Assembly: GCA_902489795.1 (NCBI GenBank)
Contig: CABUBU010000008.1
Coordinates: 1 to 57,579, forward strand
Reading direction: 5' to 3'
Source: an uncultured Azospirillum sp.
GTDB taxonomy: Bacteria > Pseudomonadota > Alphaproteobacteria > RF32 > CAG-239
Length of the DNA stretch: 57,579 nt
Part shown: piece by piece, positions 26,347 to 35,305 of the stretch
Layout: each line of letters opens with the position of its first letter
How positions within the stretch are numbered: position 1 is the stretch's first letter
Made by a program: the position numbers and the translations under genes
Notes under the pieces: generated by a model
What the model was told of the DNA's origin: nothing
What the model saw: only the letters and a program-made list of their open reading frames with translations
The model's database searches: none

Positions 26347-26815
26347 TCAGAATATCACTTTTCCCGTTTCCTTCGTCCGCTTTTGCCGCCGGTTCCGCTT
26401 CCTTGCCGTAATCCAGATCTTTTATGGTATAATAACTCATTGATCCTACCCAATCGTGTCTCACCATCAGCGTTCCTTCTTCATAGCCTTCCCCTTCTAT
26501 CGTATATTCTAATATATCTCGTCTTCCCCCTTTATTTTTTCTGTAAGGATTATCGCATTCAAATTTCACGTAACCGATCCGGTTTTCCAGCAGGCGACAG
26601 TCCGTCCATTCGTAGACTGCTCCGACCTGACTGTCCTGCACAATCTTTTCCGGCCGCAAAATCGTCAGCCATGAAATCTTCGAAAACGGTTCCAAGACCT
26701 GATAAAACCTTTCATCAACAAATTTTTCCTCCGACGCGGAAACCGCCTCTCCCGCTTCCGCCGCACCTGACAAAATCAGCAAGAAAAGCGCCGCCGCCTC
26801 TCCCGTCACTTTCAT
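26339..26815 (-). CDS. secreted small protein, candidate immunity partner of the GH24 protein
   Basis: 158 residues with a signal peptide of about 21 residues (AEA-G). The mature protein is acidic, with two Cys (in EWTDCRLL and KFECDNPY) that could form a disulphide, and an Asp/Glu-rich tail. No family recognised. It lies 77 bp downstream of the GH24 lysozyme-like gene on the same strand with an AAGGA site. A periplasmic location is what an immunity protein against a peptidoglycan hydrolase would need; this role is inferred only from position and export. Confidence 0.7.
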   Translation of the reverse strand: MKVTGEAAALFLLILSGAAEAGEAVSASEEKFVDERFYQVLEPFSKISWLTILRPEKIVQDSQVGAVYEWTDCRLLENRIGYVKFECDNPYRKNKGGRRDILEYTIEGEGYEEGTLMVRHDWVGSMSYYTIKDLDYGKEAEPAAKADEGNGKSDILII

Positions 26816-26892
26816 TAAATTTTTTCCTTAACTGACAAAACAAGTAATAATAGCACATAATAGTAAACAAATATAATCAACTTGTCACCTGT

Positions 26893-27840
26893 TTAATCGG
26901 AAAAACGGCCTTTTAAACAATTTTCCAGATTCCAGGCGTTTCGCTTCGGCATGTTGGCAATCGGCTTGCCTTCGCTGTCCGTAGTTTTGCGGTGCAGATT
27001 TTTACAAAAGCTTTCCACGTTTTTTTCCCGCGCCGCTTTGTACAAACCCGGCCATTTTTCAGGCGATATGTTGCCGATGTTAAAGTTCACCTCCAGCAGA
27101 CTGTTTTGCAGATACGGACTCATTTTGTCATAATTGGGAAAAGTTTTTTGCAGATTCCGCCGACGTTCCGCCAAATCCCGCTCCAGCAAATCGAGACAGT
27201 AATCTAGCGGCAGCCGCAGGTCACTTCTGTCTTCAAAAGTACCTACCCCGTAATTTTGCCCGTACGGCAGCGTTTGAACATACCGATGCGTCTGCAAAAC
27301 CCTGTCCCGGTCAGCCAGATTCGTCCTGTCCCGTTCCACGTTGCCGCTTACCTCTTTATACCACGGACACCTTGCTGCTTCTTCCGGCGATGCAGACCTG
27401 TGACCAACACAATAAGTAACATCCCCGACGGTATCCAAGTACATATGGGGAACATTGCCTTCTTCCCCTATTAAAAGCGCCTTCAACGCCGCATCGGCCG
27501 CTTTACGTTCCTTTTCCCGTTCATCCTGCCTCAATTCCCGCAAAAAATACGGTTCGGCAACAAACGGCGCGCCGCCTGCCGGCATTGGCTCGGTCAACGA
27601 CGGAACGGCGGGAAGAAATCCGTTCACGCTTTCCGCCGGCAGGAAAGTTTTCCGGCTGCCCGGACTTTCGCCTAAACCTTTGTTGTACGTCATATCCGCG
27701 GCAATCGGTTCCTCATCGTTGTCATCGGATTGAAAAGCGACATAATAAAACGGACTTTGTCCCGGTTTCGGATTGTTCCTCTTAACCGGCATCTGTCCGT
27801 TAAATATCTGTTCCAAAATTCTCCTTGTTTCAGTACTCAT
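26893..27840 (-). CDS. GH24 lysozyme-like protein with disordered N-terminus
   Basis: 315 residues. Residues about 122-300 fit the phage T4-type lysozyme family GH24, which cleaves the glycan of peptidoglycan. The catalytic triad keeps the exact T4 spacing: E127 in GEEGNV, D136 in MYLDTV and T142 in DVTYCVGH. The segment MSPYLQNSLLEVNFNIG and the following helices match the C-terminal lobe. Residues 1-120 are Pro/Asp/Glu-rich and probably disordered. There is no signal peptide or membrane helix, so self-export by Sec is unlikely; delivery by a secretion system or use with a holin are options. No other phage genes are nearby. GAGGAG precedes the ATG. Three terminator hairpins lie in the leader. 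Confidence 0.82.
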   Translation of the reverse strand: MSTETRRILEQIFNGQMPVKRNNPKPGQSPFYYVAFQSDDNDEEPIAADMTYNKGLGESPGSRKTFLPAESVNGFLPAVPSLTEPMPAGGAPFVAEPYFLRELRQDEREKERKAADAALKALLIGEEGNVPHMYLDTVGDVTYCVGHRSASPEEAARCPWYKEVSGNVERDRTNLADRDRVLQTHRYVQTLPYGQNYGVGTFEDRSDLRLPLDYCLDLLERDLAERRRNLQKTFPNYDKMSPYLQNSLLEVNFNIGNISPEKWPGLYKAAREKNVESFCKNLHRKTTDSEGKPIANMPKRNAWNLENCLKGRFSD

Positions 27841-27883
27841 TTATCATCTCCTCAAAAAAACTTTCTTCTCCAAAGTTTAAAAC

Positions 27884-27999
27884 AAAAAAACTCGGCTCGG
27901 CCGAGAATCTTCTATTACAAAAAACGCCGCAATCTGCGGCGGTTTCACGCTTTATAAAGGAAAAAAGAAAAAGCCCCGGCACATTGCCGGAGCTTTTAA
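27884..27999 (-). terminator. three stacked terminator-like hairpins ahead of the GH24 gene
   Basis: In transcription order on the minus strand: AAGCTCCGGCA / TGCCGGGGCTT (27971-27995, one mismatch) then T5; TGCGGCG-type stem CGCCGCA / TGCGGCG (27925-27941) then T6; CTCGGC / GCCGAG (27891-27905) then T7. All lie between a promoter-like pair at 28026-28054 and the GH24 ATG at 27840. Less than 50 bp remains after the last one, with no promoter I can see. Confidence 0.8.
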
Positions 28000-28025
28000 A
28001 AACACTCATTCCATTATGAGAATAA

Positions 28026-28054
28026 TTTATACCACAACCGTCATAAAAAGTCGA
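28026..28054 (-). promoter_or_regulatory. candidate promoter for the GH24 transcript
   Basis: On the minus strand TCGACT (28049-28054) and TATAAA (28026-28031) with a 17-bp spacer. It lies upstream of the three hairpins. Confidence 0.5.
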
Positions 28055-28253
28055 CACTTTTTAGTTGAGCGTTTTTCTTCCTGCTGCATTTTCCGCTCCT
28101 TCTCCCGTTCCTCTCTTCTCCGCCTTTTTTCTCTTTCACATCCGCCGACATGCCTGCCGAAGTTTTCCTCCTTCACTTTCCCTTTCCTCCCTCACTTTCT
28201 GTTCCTTTCTCTCTGTCCTTTCCCCGCCTTCCCTTTCTCCGTTTCAAACACAC
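28055..28253. other. pyrimidine-rich spacer after aspS
   Basis: C/T-rich on the plus strand; open frames are low-complexity. No gene seen. Confidence 0.5.
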
Positions 28254-28278
28254 AAAAAAAGGGCGGCCGCAGCCGCCC
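28254..28278 (-). terminator. terminator of aspS
   Basis: GGGCGGC / GCCGCCC stem (28261-28267, 28272-28278) with seven T on the minus strand, 19 bp after the aspS stop. Confidence 0.92.
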
Positions 28279-28296
28279 CCGTTTTCGTTCGGAAAA

Positions 28297-30066
28297 CTAT
28301 TTTTTCTCTTCCAAATCGGTTTTGATGTGCAGTTCTTTCATCTGCTGTTCGGTAACGAAATTCGGCGCCTGCATCATCAGATCCTGTGCCTTGCCGTTCA
28401 AGGGGAACAAAATCACGTCGCGAATGATCGGCTCATCCAAGAGCAGCATCACCAGCCGATCCATACCGTAAGCCGAACCGGCGTGCGGCGGCGCTCCGAA
28501 TTTGAATGCGCTGATCATGCCGCCGAACTTGTTGTCAACCACGCTGTTGTCATAACCGGCGATTTCAAACGCCTTATACATAATTTCCGGCTCATGGTTG
28601 CGCACCGCGCCGGACAACAGTTCAACCCCGTTGCAGACGAAGTCGTACTGATAAGCGAGAATATCGAGCGGATTTTTGTTAAGCAGCGCATCCATTCCTC
28701 CCTGCGGCATCGAAAAAGGATTATGTGAAAACTCGACCGCACCGGTTTCCTCGTTTTCCTCATAAAACGGAAAATCGACGATCCAGCACATTTTAAACGC
28801 GTTTTCGTCAACCAGTCCGAGCTCTTCCGCCACTTTGTTGCGCAACCGTCCGCTGAACTTGTCAAATTTGACGCCGGCGCCGACCATAAACAACACTGCG
28901 TCGCCGTCTTTGAGGCCAAACTTATTTTTCAGTTCATTCATCTTTTCTTCATTGAAGAAACGGGCAATTCCCTTGGCGCCGGCAGCGGCCAGAGCCACAT
29001 AGGCAATGCCGCCCATGCCTTCTTCCTTGGCAAAGGCATCAAGCTTGTCAAAGAAAGAACGCGGCTTGTCGGCAATGTCGGCAACCGTCATCGCCTTCAC
29101 CGTCTTGCCTTCTTTGGCCAGATTGTCATAAACGCCGAAACCGCTGTTGCCGAAAAAGTCCGTCGCGTTCTGCAGCACCAGCGGATTGCGCAGATCCGGC
29201 TTGTCGGAACCGTATTTCATCATCGCTTCGCGGAACGGGATACGGACAAAAGGCGCCTGGTCAACCTTTTTGCCGTTGGCAAATTCGTTGAAAATGGTGC
29301 CGAGCGTGTGCTCAATCACGGCAAACACGTCGTCCTGAGTGGCAAAGCTCATTTCCATATCCATCTGATAGAATTCGCCCGGCGACCGGTCGGCGCGGGG
29401 ATCTTCGTCGCGAAAACACGGCGCGATCTGAAAATATTTGTCAAAACCGGACACCATCAGCAGCTGCTTAAACTGCTGCGGCGCCTGCGGCAGAGCGTAA
29501 AATTTGCCCGGATTAAGTCGCGAAGGCACCAAAAAGTCGCGCGCACCTTCCGGCGAAGAAGCAGTCAAAATCGGCGTCTGATATTCGGTAAAACCCTGCT
29601 CACGCATCAGCTGGCGGGATCGTTCAATCACCGCCGAACGCAGCAGAATGTTCTTGTGAATGCGCTCCTTGCGCAAATCGAGGAAACGGTATTTCAGACG
29701 AATTTCTTCCGGCGCGTCGTCTTCAATTGCCACCTGAAACGGCAACACTTCGGCCTCGGAATAAACCTTCAGCCCGTCGACTTTGATTTCGATTTCCCCG
29801 GTCGGAATATTTTTGTTGATATTTTCGCGGATCACCGCTTCGCCGTCAATGCCGATCACCGATTCAACCCGGATCCCCTGCATTTTCTCAAACAGCGGCG
29901 AAGCGCTGTCAAACACGCACTGGGTTATGCCGTAATGGTCGCGCAAATCCACAAAACACAAATTACCGAGATTGCGTTTGCGGTGCACCCAGCCCGCCAG
30001 TTTGACTCTTTTGCCGGCATCCGCCGCACGCAGCTGCCCGCAGGTAAAATTACGATATTCGTTCAT
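28297..30066 (-). CDS. aspS: aspartyl-tRNA synthetase
   Basis: 589-residue bacterial-type AspRS that charges tRNA-Asp (in many alphaproteobacteria also tRNA-Asn). The N-terminal OB anticodon-binding domain (KLAGWVHRKRNLGNLCFVDLRDHYG) is followed by class II motif 2 (APCFRDEDPRADRSPGEFYQMDMEMSF is the long form of this region), the bacterial GAD insertion (about 290-410) and motif 3 (AGSAYGMDRLVMLLL). Full length and intact. Divergent from rnd. Confidence 0.98.
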   Translation of the reverse strand: MNEYRNFTCGQLRAADAGKRVKLAGWVHRKRNLGNLCFVDLRDHYGITQCVFDSASPLFEKMQGIRVESVIGIDGEAVIRENINKNIPTGEIEIKVDGLKVYSEAEVLPFQVAIEDDAPEEIRLKYRFLDLRKERIHKNILLRSAVIERSRQLMREQGFTEYQTPILTASSPEGARDFLVPSRLNPGKFYALPQAPQQFKQLLMVSGFDKYFQIAPCFRDEDPRADRSPGEFYQMDMEMSFATQDDVFAVIEHTLGTIFNEFANGKKVDQAPFVRIPFREAMMKYGSDKPDLRNPLVLQNATDFFGNSGFGVYDNLAKEGKTVKAMTVADIADKPRSFFDKLDAFAKEEGMGGIAYVALAAAGAKGIARFFNEEKMNELKNKFGLKDGDAVLFMVGAGVKFDKFSGRLRNKVAEELGLVDENAFKMCWIVDFPFYEENEETGAVEFSHNPFSMPQGGMDALLNKNPLDILAYQYDFVCNGVELLSGAVRNHEPEIMYKAFEIAGYDNSVVDNKFGGMISAFKFGAPPHAGSAYGMDRLVMLLLDEPIIRDVILFPLNGKAQDLMMQAPNFVTEQQMKELHIKTDLEEKK

Positions 30067-30212
30067 CTGAAAAACCTCAAATTTTGGTTAGCATGCGGCC
30101 TATATTAGGCCAAAACGAAACAAAATCAATAAAAAAACAAAATAATTTATTAAAACAATATTAATCATGTACTGTTAAGCTTTTCAGTCAAAACCAACAA
30201 CGGAATCAAACC

Positions 30213-31376
30213 ATGCAGACAATCGACAACACTCAAGATCTTGACCTGCTCTGTCAAAGGCTGGCCAAACACCCGTACATTACCGTAGACCTGGAATTTA
30301 TCCGCGAAAAAACCTATTTTCCGCTGCTTTGCCTGATCCAGGTCGCCTCAGAGAAAGAAACCGCCATCATCGATCCGCTGGCGGAAGGCATCGACCTGCA
30401 AAGCTTTTTCGCGCTGATGCAAAACCGGAACGTAACCAAGGTGTTCCACTCCTGCCGGCAGGACGTCGAGATCATTTTCGAACTGTCGGGCATTATCCCG
30501 CAGCCGCTGTTCGACACCCAGGTGGCGGCAATGGTCTGCGGTTTTGGCGAAAGCATCAGCTACGAACGGCTGGTTAAAGCGGTTCTCGACATCGAACTGG
30601 ACAAGACCGACCGTTTGTCCAACTGGCAGCTTCGGCCGCTTGACGAACATCAGCTGGAATACGCCGCCGGCGATGTCACCCACCTGCTCAAAATCTACCG
30701 TCATCTCAAAGAACAAATGACACAGAAAAAACGGCTGCACTGGATTGACGAAGAAATGGAAATCCTTTCCCGCGGCACCACCTACGTTGCGCCGCCGGAA
30801 GACGCCTGGATGAAAATTCGCCATCGCTCGCACAACGTCAGAGTGCTCTCGGCCTTAAAAGCGCTTGCCGCCTGGCGCGAACGCCGGGCAAGAGAAAAAA
30901 ACGTTCCCCGGCAAAGCATCCTCAAAGACGACTTTCTGGTCATGATTGCCACCGCCTGCCCGAAGAACAAAGAAGAACTGATGCAAATCCGCGGCATGCG
31001 CAAAGACGTCGCCTCCGGACGGCTGGCCGACGAAATGCTTGACGAGCTGGAACATATGAGCGTCGACAACAAGCTGGCCAAACAGCTCAAAAACGAAAAC
31101 GTCAACGCTGTGCCCGCGCTTTACGAACTGTTAAAAATGCTGCTGAAAATCGTTTCCCAACGGGAAGGCGTGGTTTCCCGCCTGATCGCCGGCGATGCCG
31201 TTTTACAGAAACTGGCGGCTTACAAAGATAAAGACAACCCGGTGCTTTGCGGCTGGCGGTATGAGATTTTCGGCAGCGAAGCTCTCAAACTCCGCAACGG
31301 AGAACTCTCCATCCGCTACAACCCGGAACAGAAAGACATCGAATTTACCGACATCAGTCGTGAGACGCCCGCCTGA
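30213..31376 (+). CDS. rnd: ribonuclease D
   Basis: 387 residues. The DEDD-type 3'-5' exonuclease domain has its acidic residues in TVDLEFIREKTY (Exo I), FHSCRQDVEI (Exo II) and the YAAGDVTHLLKIY Tyr/Asp pair (Exo III). A first HRDC domain follows at about 210-290 (LKALAAWRERRARE, with the QIRGMRKDVASG loop). RNase D trims tRNA and other stable RNA 3' ends. The 3' end overlaps the convergent tsaC by 23 bp. Confidence 0.95.
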   Translation: MQTIDNTQDLDLLCQRLAKHPYITVDLEFIREKTYFPLLCLIQVASEKETAIIDPLAEGIDLQSFFALMQNRNVTKVFHSCRQDVEIIFELSGIIPQPLFDTQVAAMVCGFGESISYERLVKAVLDIELDKTDRLSNWQLRPLDEHQLEYAAGDVTHLLKIYRHLKEQMTQKKRLHWIDEEMEILSRGTTYVAPPEDAWMKIRHRSHNVRVLSALKALAAWRERRAREKNVPRQSILKDDFLVMIATACPKNKEELMQIRGMRKDVASGRLADEMLDELEHMSVDNKLAKQLKNENVNAVPALYELLKMLLKIVSQREGVVSRLIAGDAVLQKLAAYKDKDNPVLCGWRYEIFGSEALKLRNGELSIRYNPEQKDIEFTDISRETPA

Positions 31377-32295
31377 TGCGGTCGTTGATCGCCAAGCCGA
31401 TGCCGTTTTCCGGGATCGGCGCCATTGCCAGCGTGCGACTGCCGGCCAGTGCGTCCGCCCGGCGCAAAAAGGCAAACAGATTGGCCGCCGCTTCGCACAG
31501 ATCGCCGGAAGGGCTTAGGTTCAAATCGCCGTCGCGTTCGCCGAAGCCGATATAAAACTCATCGGCTTCCGCCTTTTCCGCATTGATACGAAGCTTATGC
31601 CCCGGCGCATAATGGCGCAGCAGCTGTCCCGGCGCGCTCGGCCGATCCGGTTCGCCGCGGGAAACCAGGACTTTTTCATTTAAAAAGTCCTCTATCTCTT
31701 CCAGCGTGGTGCCGCCGGCCCGAAGCAGAACCGCGTTTTTGCCGGTGACGTCGAGAATAGTCGATTCCACGCCCACCGAGCAGGCACCGCCGTCCAAAAT
31801 CATATCGACGGCTTCACCCAAACCGTCATAAACGTGTTGCGCGGTGGTCGGGCTCACCGATTTGAACAAATTGGCAGAAGGCGCCACGATCGGCACCCCG
31901 CTCTGCCGGATCAAAGCCGCCGCTACCGGATGCTTCGGCATTCTGACAGTGGTCGTCGGTAACCCCGAACAGGCCAGATCCACACCCGGATTTTGCCCCC
32001 TGCGCTTCAAAACCATGGTAAACGGCCCCGGCCAGAAACGCCGTGCCAGCGCCAGTGCCCGCTCATCGGCCAGAGCATAGTCCGGCAGCGCGTCAAAATC
32101 GGCGATGTGGGAAATCAGCGGATCAAAAGTCGGACGTCTTTTAACCGCAAAAATCTTTGCCACCGCTTTGGCGTCATACACGTTGGCGCCGAGGCCGTAC
32201 ACGGTTTCGGTCGGCATGGCCGCCAAGCCGCCGTTTTTAATCACTTCTGCCGCTTTGGCAATATTTTCTTCGTTTGCCTGATATATGTTGCTCAT
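31354..32295 (-). CDS. tsaC: threonylcarbamoyl-AMP synthase (Sua5/YwlC)
   Basis: About 313 residues, the long Sua5 form: an N-terminal YrdC domain (ETVYGLGANVYD, KRRPTFDPLISHI, WPGPFTMVLKR, PIVAPSANL, VGVESTILDV) plus a C-terminal Sua5 domain after the LLRHYAPG linker. It makes threonylcarbamoyl-adenylate for t6A37 modification of ANN-decoding tRNAs, the substrate later used by MtaB, whose gene is also in this window. The start at 32295 (MSNIYQANEENIAKA) matches family starts; upstream in-frame codons are basic and low-complexity. Confidence 0.95.
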   Translation of the reverse strand: MSNIYQANEENIAKAAEVIKNGGLAAMPTETVYGLGANVYDAKAVAKIFAVKRRPTFDPLISHIADFDALPDYALADERALALARRFWPGPFTMVLKRRGQNPGVDLACSGLPTTTVRMPKHPVAAALIRQSGVPIVAPSANLFKSVSPTTAQHVYDGLGEAVDMILDGGACSVGVESTILDVTGKNAVLLRAGGTTLEEIEDFLNEKVLVSRGEPDRPSAPGQLLRHYAPGHKLRINAEKAEADEFYIGFGERDGDLNLSPSGDLCEAAANLFAFLRRADALAGSRTLAMAPIPENGIGLAINDRIRRASHD

Positions 32296-32356
32296 CAACT
32301 TTCTTCTCGCAAAAAATATTAGATCGGTCATAAGAAGCCGTTTCCGGCCGCGTTTG

Positions 32357-33457
32357 TCAGCGGCTGCCTTTGCCGCCGCGGTGAACAAACTTGTCGGGCG
32401 TCTTCTCCCTTTTCGCATTGGGCACCAGACTACTGAACTTATAGGTCATCTCCGCCAGCTTGTTAAGATAAATCAGATTTTCGCCCGACGGCCGCATCGG
32501 AAAGAGCCGCCGTTCCGGGTTGGAAAAATCGTGCGCAATGTAGGTTTCAAAGTTCAAAATACAGGCGGCATGTTCGGGTACCATGATTTTTTCAAAATAG
32601 AGCATGTCGTCGCTCACTTTGGCCTGTTCCAGCTTATGCAGCCAGCGGTGAAATTTCTTTTCGATCAGACACAATTTGTTGAAACTGTTAACTTCGCTCA
32701 AACTGGTCACATTGTTCGGCGAATAGACGGGGATGGTATGATGACGGTCAAATTCCGGCCCTTCGATTCTCTTGCCGTTTTCATCAAAAACCACGACGTC
32801 CCATGCTTCGCCCGTTTTGTACATTTTTTCAACCAAAGCATCAACATAGCGAGAATCTGTCCCGCTCCGCTTCAACATTTCCCGAAACTCGGTTTCCCGG
32901 GCATTGATAAAAGTTTTGACAAACGATTTGCGCTCACGGTAGCGGGCAAACTCTTCGCCGCAATTATTGCGGACGAAATCACGAAAATCATGCACCTTCA
33001 TGGCTTTGATCAGATGGGGCGGCAGCTGCATTTCGATCAGCCGCGCCAACACCGCTCCTTCCACCGAATGGTAAGTGGGAAACTCGCACATGTCGCTCCA
33101 CGCTTTGTTTCTGTCCAGCGCTTTGATGTACTCTTCCGAAGCATGCTTCTCCAACCCGGCGTTTTTCAACGCATAACGGTAATGAAAGGAAAGAAAGTTC
33201 TTGTCTACCGCATAGATGTCGCCGTTGCAGTCATCGCGGATCAGCATTTTATACTCCGGCTCAATCGGCCGCTCGGGCGTAATCGTGCAGGCATAATTGT
33301 TGTTGTAAAGATAATGGCGCAGCAGTTCGCGCATCTGCCGTTTCGGCTCGCCCTCGGGCAGCTGCCGGAAAACACTCATCGCCTTGTTTATCGTCTCATT
33401 GGCAAAGGCAAGATATTTCAGATATTCCACCGCTTCTCTGCGAGATTTACTAGCCAT
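32357..33457 (-). CDS. HNH-like (His-rich) nuclease-type protein, unknown
   Basis: 366 residues, no signal or membrane segment. The suggestive part is at about 230-275: FDRHHTIPVYSP, then NKLCLIEKKFHRWLHKLE, which has the DHHxxPxx...NL...H...H spacing of HNH/beta-beta-alpha-metal nucleases. The N-terminal 200 residues are helical and charged, with a region 100-200 that looks like a compact domain. No partner genes indicate a restriction or toxin role: it sits between tsaC and pepA. A phage-defence or DNA-processing function is possible. The nuclease call rests on the His motif only. Confidence 0.6.
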   Translation of the reverse strand: MASKSRREAVEYLKYLAFANETINKAMSVFRQLPEGEPKRQMRELLRHYLYNNNYACTITPERPIEPEYKMLIRDDCNGDIYAVDKNFLSFHYRYALKNAGLEKHASEEYIKALDRNKAWSDMCEFPTYHSVEGAVLARLIEMQLPPHLIKAMKVHDFRDFVRNNCGEEFARYRERKSFVKTFINARETEFREMLKRSGTDSRYVDALVEKMYKTGEAWDVVVFDENGKRIEGPEFDRHHTIPVYSPNNVTSLSEVNSFNKLCLIEKKFHRWLHKLEQAKVSDDMLYFEKIMVPEHAACILNFETYIAHDFSNPERRLFPMRPSGENLIYLNKLAEMTYKFSSLVPNAKREKTPDKFVHRGGKGSR

Positions 33458-33629
33458 GCCGCCGCTCCGTTTTATTAAATTTTGTCACATTATAACTTCT
33501 TTTTTTTAAAAAGTCTAACAATATTAGGAGTTTTTTATCATTTAACCGCTATATTGCATTTTATCGACAACAGTTCGGCCGGCGGTGTTTTCCGCCGGCG
33601 AAAGGCAAATTATCGGCAGGAGGAGAAAA

Positions 33630-35090
33630 ATGACCGAATTTACATTTTCAACCGGCGCCAAAAGCGCCGCCGGCGTCAAAGTCATCTTAACATCGGGCAG
33701 CAGCATCAACGCCGGAAAGTTTATTTCCGAAGAAGAAGCGGCCGCGCTCAGAGCCGCCGTCCGCAAACAGAAATTTGAAGGCAAAGCGGGAACTTTCGCC
33801 GAAATATTCAACGGCAAAACCCGGGTCGTCGCCGCCGGCACGGGCGTCCGGCCAAACGCGCTTGACCTGCAGATTCTCGGCGGCAAACTTTATAAGAAAG
33901 TCAGCGGCGAAGAAACAGCGGCAATCTTCGTTCCGGCCGACAAAAAGAACCCGCTTTCCGCCGGCGAAACCGCAGCCGATATAGCTCTCGGAATGGAACT
34001 CGGCGGCTACCGCTTTGACAAATATTTCACCAAAAAAACGGCTGACAGCTACCCCAAACTGGAAAAAGTCGAATTTCTGAGCGAAACGCAAATCGACGAT
34101 AAGGAATTTGCCGCCAACCGCGCTCTGGCCAACGCCGTCCGCTATGCCCGCGACCTCTGCAACGAACCGGCCAACAACCTCACGCCGGAAATTTATGCCG
34201 CCGACATCAAACGTCTGGATTATCTCGGCATCGACGTCACCGTTCTCGACGAAGCCAAACTGCATGACCTCGGCATGGACATGCTGCTGTCGGTTGCCCA
34301 AGGTTCGGTCAATTCCCCGCGGGTGGCCGTGCTGCAATGGAAAGGCAGAAAAGACGCCAAAGAATTCGACCTCGGTCTGGTCGGCAAAGGCGTCACTTTC
34401 GATTCCGGCGGCATTTCCCTGAAACCTGCTGCCAACATGGGCGACATGAAAGGCGACATGACCGGTTCCGCCGTCGTTGTCGCCGCAATCAAGGCCGCCG
34501 CCCTGCAAAAACTGCCGGTTAACGTCGTCGGCGTGGTCGGCCTGGTGGAAAACATGCCTTCCGGTTCGGCAACGCGTCCCGGCGACATCGTCCGTTCAAT
34601 GTCCGGACAAACGGTGGAAATCGTTAACACCGACGCCGAAGGCCGGCTGGTTCTGGGCGACTGCCTGTGGTACATTCAGGAAAAATTCGGGGTTAAGAAA
34701 ATCATCGACGTCGCCACCCTCACCGGCTCTACCATGATGACCTTCGGTTTTGAATACGCCGGCCTGTTTGCCAACGATGACAAACTTGCCGCCGAGCTGA
34801 CCGCATGCGGCGAAACGAGCGGCGAAAAACTGTGGCGCCTGCCGATTAACGCGGAATACGACAAGCTGATGGATTCCGACATCGCCGACATGAAAAACAC
34901 AGGTCCCCGGCTGGCCGGCGGCATCACCGCCGCCTGTTTCCTTCAGCGCTTCATTAAAGAAGGCGTCAAATGGGCGCATCTGGACATTGCCGGCGTCGAC
35001 AAAGACGACAAAGGCCATCCGCTGACGCCCAAAGGCGCCACCGGCTTCGGCGTCCGCGTTTTGAACTGCCTGCTAAGAAAAACGAAATAA
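33630..35090 (+). CDS. pepA: leucyl aminopeptidase (M17)
   Basis: 486 residues. The C-terminal catalytic domain has the M17 two-metal site: VGKGVTFDSGGISLKP (Lys and Asp ligands near 252-257), MKGDMTGSA, and the signature NTDAEGRLVL near 332. It hydrolyses N-terminal Leu and other residues in the cytoplasm; PepA can also bind DNA in E. coli. The start at 33630 is fixed by CAGGAGGAG; a longer frame upstream lacks support. A terminator follows. Confidence 0.97.
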   Translation: MTEFTFSTGAKSAAGVKVILTSGSSINAGKFISEEEAAALRAAVRKQKFEGKAGTFAEIFNGKTRVVAAGTGVRPNALDLQILGGKLYKKVSGEETAAIFVPADKKNPLSAGETAADIALGMELGGYRFDKYFTKKTADSYPKLEKVEFLSETQIDDKEFAANRALANAVRYARDLCNEPANNLTPEIYAADIKRLDYLGIDVTVLDEAKLHDLGMDMLLSVAQGSVNSPRVAVLQWKGRKDAKEFDLGLVGKGVTFDSGGISLKPAANMGDMKGDMTGSAVVVAAIKAAALQKLPVNVVGVVGLVENMPSGSATRPGDIVRSMSGQTVEIVNTDAEGRLVLGDCLWYIQEKFGVKKIIDVATLTGSTMMTFGFEYAGLFANDDKLAAELTACGETSGEKLWRLPINAEYDKLMDSDIADMKNTGPRLAGGITAACFLQRFIKEGVKWAHLDIAGVDKDDKGHPLTPKGATGFGVRVLNCLLRKTK

Positions 35091-35113
35091 CAAACGCCGC
35101 TTTCTATTCAGCA

Positions 35114-35147
35114 AAAGCCTCCGGAAAACTTCCGGAGGCTTTGTTTT
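35114..35147 (+). terminator. terminator of pepA
   Basis: 13-bp stem AAAGCCTCCGGAA / TTCCGGAGGCTTT with loop AAC, then GTTTT. Confidence 0.95.
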
Positions 35148-35305
35148 CAAACGACCGACACCGCCCGAAAACACACAATTCAGATAAAGTTCTCCCTCTG
35201 TCGAAAGCCGTAAGCAGCACACCTTTCCCTCTGCAAAAACGAACGGCACGGTTTCTTAAGTTCCCAGTACAAAACGGCAGTCAGAAAACCGCTGCCGGAC
35301 ACAAA

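Noticed and set aside
27830..28057. 75-residue minus-strand ORF over the three hairpins
   Set aside because: Its sequence is the translation of the hairpins and T tracts, starting at GTG without a site.
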